Source: Natronosalvus vescus (GTDB lineage Archaea > Halobacteriota > Halobacteria > Halobacteriales > Natrialbaceae). Taken from it: 64,000 nucleotides of DNA. Below are positions 37,141-45,739 of this stretch, piece after piece. The stretch's first letter is position 1, and the number at the start of each line of letters is the position of its first letter. The stretch is taken from the NCBI RefSeq assembly GCF_023973145.1, contig NZ_CP099546.1:806001-870000 (forward strand), given 5' to 3'. The notes beneath the pieces are model-generated. The model was given only the letters and a program-made list of their open reading frames with translations. It had not been told where the DNA came from and made no database searches. A program made the position numbers and the translations under genes.

Positions 37141-39102
37141 ATGTCAGAACCCGACTCATCAGACGCAGAATCAGCACAGTCACCGATCGCCGTCGTCCTC
37201 CCGGACGGGTCCGAACTCGAGGTCGGCCCCGACGCCACCGTCGAGGACTGCGCCTACGCAATCGGCCCCGGCCTCGGCCGCGACACGATCGCCGGCAAAC
37301 TCGACGGCGAACTCGTCGCTAAAGAGGAACCCGCCTATGATGGCGCGAAACTCGAGATCGTCACCGACCAGTCAAACGAGTACCTCGACGTCCTCCGACA
37401 CTCCGCGGCCCACTGTCTCGCCCAGGCCGTCGAGCGCCACTTCGACGACGTAAAACTCGCTATCGGCCCGCCAACGGAGGAGGGCTTTTACTACGATTTC
37501 GACGATCTCGACGTCGACGAGAGTGACTTCGCGGCCCTCGAGGCTGAGATCGAGGCCATCATCGACGCCGACTACGAGATCGAACGCGAGGAGGTTTCGA
37601 TCGAAGAAGCCGAGGAACGGCTGGCCGACGAACCCTACAAACTCGAGTTGCTCGAGGAGTTAGCCGAGGAGGGTGAGTCGGTCACCTTCTACAGCCAGGG
37701 TGAGTGGGAGGATCTTTGTGCCGGCCCACACGTCGACTCGACGGGCGAGATCGGCGTCGTCAAACTGCTCGAGATCGCCGGTGCCTACTGGCGCGGGGAC
37801 GAGGAGAACCCGATGCAGACCCGGATTTACGGAACGGCGTTCGAGGACGAGAGCGACCTCGAGGCCTACCTCACGCGTCGCGAGGAGGCCAAAGAGCGCG
37901 ACCACCGCAAGATCGGCAACGAGATGGATTTGTTCTCGATCCAGGACGTGACGGGGCCGGGGCTGCCGCTGTATCACCCGCCGGGGAAGACGATCCTCAA
38001 GGAACTCGAGGCGTTCGTCGAGGAGATCAACGAGGACGCGGGCTACGACTACGTCGAGACGCCTCACGTTTTCAAGACGAAGCTCTGGGAGCGATCGGGT
38101 CACTACGAGAACTACGCCGACGACATGTTCCTCTTCGAGGTGGGCGACGACGAGTTCGGCCTCAAGCCGATGAACTGTCCGGGCCACGCCGCCATCTTCC
38201 AGGATCACTCCTGGAGCTATCGCGACCTCCCGATCCGGTACGCCGAGAACGGCAAGGTCTACCGGAAGGAACAGCGCGGCGAACTCTCCGGGCTCTCCCG
38301 CGTCTGGGCGTTCACGATCGACGACGGCCACCTGTTCATCCGCCCCGACCAGATCGAACAGGAGGTCGAAGCGATCATGGACGCCATCGACGAGGTGCTC
38401 TCGACGTTCGACCTCGAGTACGAGGTCGCGCTCGCGACCCGGCCGGAGAAGTCGGTTGGCTCGGACGAGATCTGGGAGCGTGCGGAGTCACAACTCGAGA
38501 ACGTTCTCGAGAAACGTAACGTCGACTACGACCTCGAGGCCGGTGACGGCGCGTTCTACGGACCGAAGATCGACTACGCCTTCAAAGACGCCATCGGGCG
38601 TAGCTGGGACGGGCCCACGGTGCAACTCGACTTCAACATGCCCGAACGCTTCGACCTCGACTACGTCGGGAAGGACAACGACGAGCACAAGCCGGTGATG
38701 ATCCACCGGGCGCTGTACGGCAGCTACGAGCGCTTCTTCATGATGCTCATCGAGCACTACGAGGGGAACTTCCCGTTCTGGCTCGCCCCCGAGCAGGTAC
38801 GCGTCCTCCCGATCTCGGACGCCAACCTCGGCTACGCCCACCGCGTCGCCAACGAGTTCGACGACTTCCGCATCGAGGTCGACCACCGCGACAGCACGCT
38901 CGAGCGCAAGATCCGGGCGGCTCACGACGATCGCGTCCCGTACCAGATCATCGTCGGTGACAACGAGGAGGAGGCGGGTACCATCTCGGTTCGCGACCGC
39001 TTCGAGGCCCAGGAGTACGACGTCTCGATCGACGAATTCAGCGCCCACCTTGAGGCCGAGCGCGACGAGAAACGCTCGGAACCGGATTTCCTGGCCGACT
39101 GA
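37141..39102 (+). CDS. thrS: Threonyl-tRNA synthetase, bacterial-type editing domain
   Basis: It attaches threonine to tRNA-Thr. The 653 residues comprise a TGS domain (about 17-76) and an N2 editing domain with HSAAH at 87-91 plus the later [10 protein letters not shown]. The catalytic core has motif 2 in [18 protein letters not shown], the zinc cysteine in PMNCPGHA, and a C-terminal anticodon-binding domain. This layout is the bacterial type, not the archaeal D-Tyr-deacylase-like type. The start at 37141 fits the TGS domain. It is preceded by a leader of about 245 bases with stems and a short ORF, so it may be regulated after initiation. Confidence 0.96.
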   Translation: MSEPDSSDAESAQSPIAVVLPDGSELEVGPDATVEDCAYAIGPGLGRDTIAGKLDGELVAKEEPAYDGAKLEIVTDQSNEYLDVLRHSAAHCLAQAVERHFDDVKLAIGPPTEEGFYYDFDDLDVDESDFAALEAEIEAIIDADYEIEREEVSIEEAEERLADEPYKLELLEELAEEGESVTFYSQGEWEDLCAGPHVDSTGEIGVVKLLEIAGAYWRGDEENPMQTRIYGTAFEDESDLEAYLTRREEAKERDHRKIGNEMDLFSIQDVTGPGLPLYHPPGKTILKELEAFVEEINEDAGYDYVETPHVFKTKLWERSGHYENYADDMFLFEVGDDEFGLKPMNCPGHAAIFQDHSWSYRDLPIRYAENGKVYRKEQRGELSGLSRVWAFTIDDGHLFIRPDQIEQEVEAIMDAIDEVLSTFDLEYEVALATRPEKSVGSDEIWERAESQLENVLEKRNVDYDLEAGDGAFYGPKIDYAFKDAIGRSWDGPTVQLDFNMPERFDLDYVGKDNDEHKPVMIHRALYGSYERFFMMLIEHYEGNFPFWLAPEQVRVLPISDANLGYAHRVANEFDDFRIEVDHRDSTLERKIRAAHDDRVPYQIIVGDNEEEAGTISVRDRFEAQEYDVSIDEFSAHLEAERDEKRSEPDFLAD

Positions 39103-39230
39103 GTGGTGTCCCTGCTCGAGCACTACCACGTCTGATCGTTCGGTTCAGTATTCTCACGGTGGCCGGGAGATGTACCCGCACTGATCTCACCCTCACGTTC
39201 CCACAAGTGTGATCAATCCTCGAGATAATT

Positions 39231-39240
39231 ACATCGATGT
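39231..39240. promoter_or_regulatory. Palindrome at the gfcR promoter
   Basis: The perfect 10-base palindrome ACATCGATGT is immediately upstream of an AT-rich element (ATTCATAATT, 39241-39250). That element is centred about 28 bases before the gfcR ATG. The palindrome lies where a TFB-recognition element would be, so it is a candidate operator, perhaps for autoregulation. Confidence 0.4.
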
Positions 39241-39272
39241 ATTCATAATTGTGCACTCGTGAGTATACCGGT

Positions 39273-39983
39273 ATGAACCGAGCCGAAAAAGCCGCGCTCC
39301 AGCTCCGGGCGGTCGACGTGTTGTGTATGCTCAAGGAGACCCGAACGTACGACGAACTCGCCGAGCGAACGGGGCTGCCGGCAGGTGATCTCAACCGGTA
39401 CGTTAACGGACACGTCCTCCCCGGTACTGACCGCGCTCACAAGATTGTCGAGGACGTCGGTCACGACGCGCTCGCGGCCGAACTCGAGGCGCGCATTCGG
39501 GTCGACGACGAGGGCTACGTCGACAACTCCGGCGCCGTCTTCGACCAGCCGTTCCTCGAACTCGTCGCCCCCGTCGTCGCCGAATCGTTCGACTTCGACC
39601 GTCCCGACGTCGTCCTGACGGCAGCAACCGACGGTATCACCCTCGCCGCCTCGCTCGCCAGCTACTACGGCACCCGGTGTGCCTACGCGAAAAAGCGCAA
39701 GGAGACGGCCGTCGAGGAGTTCATCGAAGCCCGCGAGCGCCTCGAGTCGGGGATCGAACTCACCTACTACCTGCCGGCGGCGGCCATCGACGAGGACGAC
39801 TGCGTACTCGTCGTCGACGACCTGATCCGGTCGGGGGAAACCCAGGAACTGCTGCTCGACATCGTCGACGCCGCCGGGGCCGACATTGCGGGGGTCTTTG
39901 CGCTCATCGCGGCTGGTTCGGACGGGATCGACCGGGCACAGGCGCGAACCGACGCGCCGGTCGGCTCGTTGACGACGGTCTGA
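39273..39983 (+). CDS. gfcR: GfcR-like transcriptional regulator (HTH plus phosphoribosyltransferase domain)
   Basis: This regulator of 236 residues fuses an N-terminal HTH to a phosphoribosyltransferase-like domain. The HTH (TYDELAERTGLPAGDLNRYVNG, about residues 25-50) matches a Xre-type reader. The second domain contains VLVVDDLIRSGETQELLLDI, a PRPP-binding loop. GfcR of Haloferax volcanii, known as the glucose/fructose catabolism regulator, has this architecture; I infer orthology. A TATA-like element about 28 bases upstream makes it leaderless. It lies between thrS and cytidine deaminase; the latter is convergent. Confidence 0.82.
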   Translation: MNRAEKAALQLRAVDVLCMLKETRTYDELAERTGLPAGDLNRYVNGHVLPGTDRAHKIVEDVGHDALAAELEARIRVDDEGYVDNSGAVFDQPFLELVAPVVAESFDFDRPDVVLTAATDGITLAASLASYYGTRCAYAKKRKETAVEEFIEARERLESGIELTYYLPAAAIDEDDCVLVVDDLIRSGETQELLLDIVDAAGADIAGVFALIAAGSDGIDRAQARTDAPVGSLTTV

Positions 39984-40029
39984 GTGCACCTCGAGACGGT
40001 TCTCGCAACCGATTCTCCGTCTCGAGTGG

Positions 40030-40422
40030 TCACTTGAGCATTTCTTCGGTAATCGTATTCGGCAGGAGTTCCCCGAGTGTGTACTCCCTGGGGGGATCGT
40101 CGTCGCCTTCGTCACAGAGAATCACGAGGTCGTCGTTCGCGAACTCCACCAGCGTCTGGCGACACATACCACAGGGTGTGACGCCGTCCCGGCGTCCCGA
40201 ACTCACGGCGAGTCGGGTGAACTCCCGGTGACCGTTCTTGACCGCCTCGGCGATGGCGACTTCCTCGGCGTGGAGGCTGTTGCTGTAGTTGGCGTTCTCG
40301 AGGTTACAGCCGACGAAGACTTCGCCGTCGGCGGTCTCGAGGGCGGCCCCGACCCGGTACTCAGAGTAAGGGACGTGGGCTCGCGATTGGATCTCACGAG
40401 CGGCATCGATCAGCGCGTCCAT
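40030..40422 (-). CDS. cdd: Cytidine deaminase
   Basis: It deaminates cytidine and deoxycytidine to uridine in the pyrimidine salvage route. The 130-residue protein is tetramer-type in length. The catalytic motif SLHAEEVAI (His51, Glu53) and the zinc pair PCGMC (Cys84, Cys87) are present. His51 occupies the place that tetrameric enzymes usually fill with Cys (CAE), so the zinc ligand set is His-Cys-Cys as in the dimeric type. It is convergent with gfcR (46-base gap). Confidence 0.94.
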   Translation of the reverse strand: MDALIDAAREIQSRAHVPYSEYRVGAALETADGEVFVGCNLENANYSNSLHAEEVAIAEAVKNGHREFTRLAVSSGRRDGVTPCGMCRQTLVEFANDDLVILCDEGDDDPPREYTLGELLPNTITEEMLK

Positions 40423-40544
40423 GGCTCGAGATTGGCCGGAGGCGACAAAGGGTTCCCGGTGTCTGGATCGAGGGCGGTAAACCCATTCCCAGTGAGTGGG
40501 AGTGAGTACCGGGGTGTATGATACTGTGTAGACAAGTGTTTGCT

Positions 40545-40895
40545 ATGAGCCACTCAACCATCCAGCACCACCCGTGTGGTATCAGCGACGGGGAGGACGG
40601 GTGCAAACCCGAGCAGATAATCACACTCCTCGCCGAGAACACCGCCCGCCAGCTATTTCTCCACGCGGACGGTCCGACGACCGTCCAGGAGTTCTGTGAC
40701 GAACTCGACGTGGCGATGACGACTGCCTACCGAACCGTCGAACGACTCGAGGATGCAGGACTATTGAAACGACAGCCACCAACCGCCTCACCACAGACGT
40801 ACGTCAGAGCGAGCGAACACGTCACAATTACGTACGAAAATCCGGTACGGATCTCGTGCGTGAAAGGCGGCGTTCCGGTGTACTGTGAGCTCTGA
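40545..40895 (+). CDS. Small winged-helix transcriptional regulator
   Basis: This 116-residue protein has a winged HTH at about residues 25-85 (TTVQEFCDELDVAMTTAYRT and the wing LLKRQPPTA). The arrangement is ArsR/MarR-like. The N-terminal Cys/His-rich segment (HHPCGISDGEDGC) and the C-terminal Cys pair (SCVKGGVPVYC) could bind metal, which is an inference. It has no obvious neighbour to control: glmM lies convergent downstream and cytidine deaminase is divergent upstream. I chose the ATG at 40545 over an in-frame start 27 bases earlier. Confidence 0.75.
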   Translation: MSHSTIQHHPCGISDGEDGCKPEQIITLLAENTARQLFLHADGPTTVQEFCDELDVAMTTAYRTVERLEDAGLLKRQPPTASPQTYVRASEHVTITYENPVRISCVKGGVPVYCEL

Positions 40896-40934
40896 GCGGA
40901 ATTTTGGAACTGGTCACGCTCACACGCACACCCA

Positions 40935-42323
40935 CTAAGCGTCAATATTTCGTTGAATCACTGCCTTCGCGTCGGCAACCAGCGCATCAACGTCGTCGCT
41001 CTCGGCGTAGAGTCGGACGTAGGGTTCGGTGCCGCTCGGGCGGACGAGAATCCAGGCGCTATCGGGGAACTCGAGTCGGATCCCGTAATCCGTGTCGACC
41101 GTCGCCTCCTCGAACGCCGCCGGTAGCGCCGTCTCGAGGGCGGCCATCGCGGACTCCTTTGCGTCTTCCGGGCAGTCGATCGAGACCTTTCGGTACGGCC
41201 GCTCTGAAACGGGTTCGCGGAGGCTGTCGAGCGATCCGGCCTCGAGCGTGAGTGCACTGATTACCGCGGCGCTGGTTACGCCGTCGATCCAGCCGCCGAA
41301 GGCGGTGTGGATGTGTTTCCAGGGTTCAGCGGCGAAGACGACTTCCGTCCCCGTCCGGTCGTCGTCGCCATCGGAATCAGTACCGTCGGCCGCCTCGACG
41401 CGATCGATCCCCTCGTGGAGGGCCCCCAGTCGAACCCGCTCGACGCGGCCGCCAGCCTCGCGAACGAGTTCGTCGATGCGGGCGGAGGCGTTCGGCGTCG
41501 TCACCACGACCGGGTCGTCGACGCTCGCCGTCCCGACGTAGTGGGCGGCGACGAGGGCCAGAATCGTGTCCTCGTGGACGACCTCGCCGGACGGCTCGAG
41601 GACGACCAGTCGATCCGCATCGCCGTCGTGCGCGAGACCGAGGTCGAACTCCCCAGCAGCGAGAAACGACGAAAAGTCGGTCAGCGTCTCCGCGGTCGGT
41701 TTGCTCGGTCGACCCGGGAAGTGGCCGTCGACGGTGGCGTTGATCGTGACGACGTCGGCTCCGAGGCGCCCGAGCACCTGTGGCGTCGCCAGCGATCCGA
41801 CGCCGTTCCCGCAGTCGACGGCGACGTTGAGTCCCTCGAGGGGGCGCTCCTCCTCACCGAACCGGCTACGGACGTACGCGGCGACGGCACCCTGGTAGTT
41901 GTCGAGGACGTCGCTGCGCCGGGACGAGCCCCACTCGTCCCAAGAGGCTTGCACTGGGTTGTCCACGAGTTCCTCGACCATCTCCTCGGCTTCGCGATCG
42001 TACTCGACGCCGTCGACGAACAGCTTGATCCCGTTGTCCGCGGGCGGATTGTGGCTCGCGGTGACCATCACGCCACGTCGGCCCTGGGAGGCGAAGGCGA
42101 GTCCCGGAGTCGGCACCTGTCCGACCCGTTCGACGTCTGCGCCGGCGCTCTCGAGGCCGGCCTCGAGGGCAGCGGTGAGAGCTTCCCCGGTCTCGCGGCC
42201 GTCCCGACCGAGGACGAACGTCTCGCCTGGCGAGCCAGCTGCCTGTCCGACCGCGAGCGCGAGTGCGGGCGTTATCGCCTCGGCGACCGGCCCGCGGATC
42301 CCGGCGGTTCCAAACAAGGTCAT
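40935..42323 (-). CDS. glmM: Phosphoglucosamine mutase
   Basis: It interconverts glucosamine 6- and 1-phosphate for UDP-GlcNAc synthesis, probably feeding protein glycosylation. The 462 residues of the alpha-D-phosphohexomutase superfamily carry the phosphoserine motif VMVTASHNPP with Ser90. The metal loop DGDADR near residue 240 and the phosphate-binding RPSGTEPYVR near the C-terminus follow. An Asp-rich insert (TDSDGDDD) sits near residue 325. The substrate is inferred from resemblance to GlmM; phosphomannomutase activity is possible. It is convergent with the winged-helix gene. Confidence 0.9.
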   Translation of the reverse strand: MTLFGTAGIRGPVAEAITPALALAVGQAAGSPGETFVLGRDGRETGEALTAALEAGLESAGADVERVGQVPTPGLAFASQGRRGVMVTASHNPPADNGIKLFVDGVEYDREAEEMVEELVDNPVQASWDEWGSSRRSDVLDNYQGAVAAYVRSRFGEEERPLEGLNVAVDCGNGVGSLATPQVLGRLGADVVTINATVDGHFPGRPSKPTAETLTDFSSFLAAGEFDLGLAHDGDADRLVVLEPSGEVVHEDTILALVAAHYVGTASVDDPVVVTTPNASARIDELVREAGGRVERVRLGALHEGIDRVEAADGTDSDGDDDRTGTEVVFAAEPWKHIHTAFGGWIDGVTSAAVISALTLEAGSLDSLREPVSERPYRKVSIDCPEDAKESAMAALETALPAAFEEATVDTDYGIRLEFPDSAWILVRPSGTEPYVRLYAESDDVDALVADAKAVIQRNIDA

Positions 42324-42446
42324 GGGGGTGTGTTGCTCGAGGAGCTACTTATCGACACCGTCTCCGTCACTCGGGGATCTGGTTCGCAGTCGGTTAGCAC
42401 TGTGATGGCGTCGTTCACGTCCGGGAATCGGAATCGAGTCGGTCCT

Positions 42447-43073
42447 CTACGGCCGATCCAGATACGTCATCGCTTCCTCGTCGCTCACCTGGCCGAAGTC
42501 CCGGTAGAACTGTCCGACCGCCTGGAACCAGCGCGGCGTCTGCAACGCGAACACCTCGTCGGCTTCGGTCTCGAGGCGCGATACCGAGTCGGGCGAGCCG
42601 ACGGGAACGGCGAGCATCACGAACTCGCAGTCGGCCGCCCGCACCTGTCGCAGGCAGGCGATGGCCGTCGCCCCGGTCGCCACGCCGTCGTCGACGATGA
42701 CGACGCGCTTTCCCTCGAGATCCGGGAGGTCGTCGCCGTCCCGATAGCGGGCGGCTTTGGTCGCGGCGTTCTCGGCTTCCCGCTCTCGCGTGTCTTCGAT
42801 GATCGCGTCATCGACGTTGAGGTGTGCGATGACCGACTCGTTCAGCCAGACGGAGCCATCGCTCGCGACCGCGCCGAGGGCGAGTTCGGGGTTCGACGGC
42901 GCACCCAGCTTGCGCGCCACGACGACGTCGAGGTCGGCCTCGAGCGCATCGGCGACCGGTCGAGCGATGGGGAGTGCACCCCGCGGAATTCCGAGGACGA
43001 CGTCGGCCTCGATCCCCCGTTCTACCAGCGCGTCGGCCAGTTGGTTCCCGGCGTCGGTTCTGTCGTCGAACAT
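42447..43073 (-). CDS. Phosphoribosyltransferase-family protein
   Basis: This 208-residue protein has a type I PRTase fold. VVLGIPRGALPIARPVADAL opens the fold, and KRVVIVDDGVATGATAIACL holds the 13-residue PRPP-binding loop. The hood region lacks features that would name the base, so orotate, hypoxanthine or a regulatory role remain possible. The acidic C-terminal part contains FYRDFGQVSDEEAMTYL, a trait of a widespread bacterial and archaeal group of unknown function. It stands alone between glmM and the DUF5799 gene. Confidence 0.85.
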   Translation of the reverse strand: MFDDRTDAGNQLADALVERGIEADVVLGIPRGALPIARPVADALEADLDVVVARKLGAPSNPELALGAVASDGSVWLNESVIAHLNVDDAIIEDTREREAENAATKAARYRDGDDLPDLEGKRVVIVDDGVATGATAIACLRQVRAADCEFVMLAVPVGSPDSVSRLETEADEVFALQTPRWFQAVGQFYRDFGQVSDEEAMTYLDRP

Positions 43074-43211
43074 GGAGTCTCGAGCATTCTACCACGTCGT
43101 TCCATTTGATCGTTGGCCACGCAGCCGATGGCCGTGGAGCCGATGGGACAAAGCCGCTGTGGCTCTGTCGGCGAGGGAAACGCTGATACGAGCACCGGAC
43201 AATGATCGGCT

Positions 43212-43658
43212 ATGGGAACAGAGTGGACGGATCGGATCGTCGGCGAGCGAATGACCGTCGATCGGGAGTTCTCGACGCGGATCCAGAGCTCCCGCTTTAC
43301 GAGCCAGGAGTGGAGCCTGATCATGACCGCGACGGAGTTCGAGATCGAGAACCCCGACGACCCCGAGGCGGCCCGGATCGTCGCCAACACCGAGAAGGTC
43401 GAACAGATTCTCCCCGAACTCGAGAACGTTCGCTCGCAGGTGGGCGCGATGGGCGGTGACCCTGGCGCTGGCTCGAGTTCGAGCGGTGGCATCGTCTCCT
43501 CGATCAAGGGTGCACTTGGCATGGGCGGTGGCGGTGGAAGCTACGACGAGGAACGCGAGGCCGCCGAGACGCTGACTCAGGAGTACGCCGACGAACTACA
43601 GTCCCAGCTCGAGTCGAAAGGTCGCTGGGAACAGGTTCGATCGCTAGCTGCCGAGTAA
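43212..43658 (+). CDS. DUF5799-like conserved haloarchaeal protein
   Basis: This 148-residue cytosolic protein has a conserved N-terminal part (WTDRIVGERMTVDREFS, then FTSQEWSLIMTATEFEIENP). A flexible Gly/Ser linker (about 85-110) and a helical tail follow. I believe it belongs to DUF5799, a haloarchaea-specific family without known function; the name is from memory. A single good ATG at 43212 is 138 bases from the divergent phosphoribosyltransferase gene. Confidence 0.7.
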   Translation: MGTEWTDRIVGERMTVDREFSTRIQSSRFTSQEWSLIMTATEFEIENPDDPEAARIVANTEKVEQILPELENVRSQVGAMGGDPGAGSSSSGGIVSSIKGALGMGGGGGSYDEEREAAETLTQEYADELQSQLESKGRWEQVRSLAAE

Positions 43659-43911
43659 CCCGGGACGTCAGAGGGATTATTGTCGTCACGCACCACCGAT
43701 CGCCGAGTCCTGGTAGGCGATCGACGGTACATTGGTACATCGTTGCCTATCAGTCGTCAGCACGACACAACGCTTTCTCGAGTTCGGTCTGTGGCTTCCA
43801 CGTGGTCGCCAGCAGTGTCGGAACAAACGCGGGCAATGGAGGCATGGCGCGATCCACCGGCCGGCGACGGAAGCCACAGCACCTTTAGGGCTGCCCCGCA
43901 ACGAGGCAGTC

Positions 43912-44202
43912 ATGGCAGACGACGTCGAGACCACGACCTTTTCGATCGAAACGGCAGACGGCGACACAGACGAGGTAACGCTTCCTTCGGGGCTAGTCGA
44001 CCTGCTCGCCGAAGGTGACCAGACCCAGGCCGAGACCGTCGGCGACATCACGTTGTTGTCCTTCGCGAGCCGCGCCCACCACATCGTCCACCACGGCGAG
44101 GAGCCGAGCGAGGAACTCGAAGCCCAGGAAGCGCGTGCGATGGAGCTGTTCGAGGAGCGCTTCGGCGTCACTTTCGCGGAAGCGACGGGACATCACCACT
44201 AG
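43912..44202 (+). CDS. Small acidic conserved protein with histidine-rich tail
   Basis: This 96-residue protein reads MADDVETTTFSIETADGDTD and ends in GHHH. Two central His residues (SRAHHIVHHGEEPS) suggest metal contact, but no known motif is complete. I do not recognise a function. The ATG at 43912 is favoured because upstream codons lack conservation signals. It precedes the bioYMN operon by 227 bases, which hold the bioY control region. Confidence 0.65.
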   Translation: MADDVETTTFSIETADGDTDEVTLPSGLVDLLAEGDQTQAETVGDITLLSFASRAHHIVHHGEEPSEELEAQEARAMELFEERFGVTFAEATGHHH

Positions 44203-44384
44203 CTCGATATTCGCGCTCGAACCGACTCGTGTCGACCGCTGACCAGTCGGTCGAGATCCCTTTTCCAGGCCGCGTGGCGATGCTCACGACGAGGCTGTAC
44301 TGTCTGTGAGTTCGACCCCCTCTTCGAGTTCCGCTGTGGCTGAACCGGACGGGTATCACACGATGTGACCGAACAACACACGCG

Positions 44385-44418
44385 CTCGTAAACCGAACAG
44401 TTAAACACGGTTTACGAG
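44385..44418 (+). promoter_or_regulatory. BirA-type operator over the bioY TATA box
   Basis: An 11-base perfect inverted repeat, CTCGTAAACCG (44385-44395) and CGGTTTACGAG (44408-44418), is separated by 12 bases. Its core GTAAACC-N14-GGTTTAC matches the BirA box described for biotin genes of bacteria and archaea (TTGTAAACC-N14/16-GGTTTACAA). TTAAA in the spacer (44401-44405) is about 27 bases before the bioY ATG and serves as a TATA box. A bound repressor would block it. Confidence 0.8.
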
Positions 44419-44429
44419 ACAGTCGAGGT

Positions 44430-45014
44430 ATGGCGACATCCACCAACTCCGTCAACCTCGTCGACGGCGACGTCGCGCAGTCGTTCGCTCGAGCGGCCGT
44501 GCTCGCGGCGCTGATCAGCGCGACGGCGTACGTCTCGATCCCGATTCCGTTCTCACCCGTCCCGTTCACCCTGCAGGTGTTGTTCGTGTGCCTCGCCGGC
44601 CTCGCACTCGGCCCCGTCTGGGGCCCTGTGTCGATGCTCCTGTATGTCACCGCCGGCGCGGTCGGACTCCCGGTGTTCGCGAACGGCGCGGGCGGTCTCG
44701 GCGTCATCGCCGGTCCCACGGGTGGCTACCTCCTCTCCTATCCAATCGCGGCGTTTGTGATCGGACTCTTCGTCCACCGGGGGACGACGCTGCGCGATCC
44801 GGCTACAGTTTCGTTGCCGACGCTGGTCGTGAGCGTCGTCGCCGGACTCGTCCTCGTATACGGGATTGGCGTTCCCTGGTTCGGCTGGGTGCAGAACGTT
44901 GGGATGGCCGAGGCCGTCGTCGTAGCTATGGTACCCTACCTCCCGTTCGATCTGGTGAAACTCGCGGCAGCCATCGCTATCGTCCGTAGCGGTAGACTGT
45001 CGATCGGCAACTGA
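44430..45014 (+). CDS. bioY: Biotin ECF transporter substrate-binding component BioY
   Basis: This is the membrane S component that captures biotin, with 194 residues and about six helices. The typical BioY start (VLAALISATAYVSIPIPFSPVPFTLQVLFV) matches residues 26-55. GPVWGPVSMLLYVTAGAVGLPVFANGAGG follows with the conserved GLPVF...GGLG pattern. It is the first gene of bioY-bioM-bioN, with bioM only four bases downstream. A BirA-type operator covers its promoter, so biotin surplus should switch it off. Confidence 0.96.
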   Translation: MATSTNSVNLVDGDVAQSFARAAVLAALISATAYVSIPIPFSPVPFTLQVLFVCLAGLALGPVWGPVSMLLYVTAGAVGLPVFANGAGGLGVIAGPTGGYLLSYPIAAFVIGLFVHRGTTLRDPATVSLPTLVVSVVAGLVLVYGIGVPWFGWVQNVGMAEAVVVAMVPYLPFDLVKLAAAIAIVRSGRLSIGN

Positions 45015-45018
45015 GCCG

Positions 45019-45729
45019 ATGCTCGAGTTCCGATCGGTTTGCCACGAAATCGTCGGCGTCACCGTCCTCAAGGACGTCTCGCTCGAGATCGACGACGAGG
45101 CGTTCGTCGTCCTCGTCGGCGCAAACGGCAGCGGAAAAACCACCCTGTTGCGCCACTGCAACGGGCTGCTCGAGCCGACGTCCGGAGCGGTGCTGGTCGA
45201 CGGCACCCCCGTCCATTACGACCTGGTCGCCGCCCGAACGGCCGTCGGGATGGTCTTTCAACACCCGCGCGATCAGTTCGTCGCGGCGACGATTGGCGAG
45301 GACATCGCCTTCGGCCCGGAAAACCTGGGCCTCGAGCGTGCCGAGATCGACGACCGCGTCACGGCGGCACTCGATGCCGTCCGGCTCGAGGGGCGGGAAT
45401 CGGATCGTATCGACACCCTCTCCGGCGGCGAACAGTCCCGCGTGGCCATCGCCGGCGCGCTCGCGATGGAACCGACGCACCTCCTGCTCGACGAGCCGTT
45501 CACCGGCCTCGACGAGCCCGCTCGCCGGTCGGTGCTCGAGCGGCTGGAATCGCTCTCGCAGGCGGGGACGGGAATCGTCGTCGCGACGCACGATCTTCGG
45601 GACGTCGTCCCCCTGGCCGATCGGGTCGTCGGAATGCGCGACGGCCAGGTTGTGATCGACGATCGGCCAGAGGCAGCGCTCGAGGCGCTCGCGGAACTCG
45701 ACGTCCGCGTTCCAACGGAGGTCGATTGA
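45019..45729 (+). CDS. bioM: Biotin ECF transporter ATPase BioM
   Basis: This is the cytosolic ATPase of the biotin energy-coupling-factor transporter, with 236 residues. Walker A is GANGSGKTTLL, the Q-loop is FQHPRDQF, the signature is LSGGEQSRVAIAGALAM and Walker B is LLLDEPFTGLDEPARR. The LSGGEQ and GANGSGKTT forms are normal for EcfA-like ATPases. Only one ATPase gene is present, as in BioMNY systems. It starts four bases after bioY and bioN starts ten bases after its stop. Confidence 0.95.
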   Translation: MLEFRSVCHEIVGVTVLKDVSLEIDDEAFVVLVGANGSGKTTLLRHCNGLLEPTSGAVLVDGTPVHYDLVAARTAVGMVFQHPRDQFVAATIGEDIAFGPENLGLERAEIDDRVTAALDAVRLEGRESDRIDTLSGGEQSRVAIAGALAMEPTHLLLDEPFTGLDEPARRSVLERLESLSQAGTGIVVATHDLRDVVPLADRVVGMRDGQVVIDDRPEAALEALAELDVRVPTEVD

Positions 45730-45739
45730 GGAGACTACC

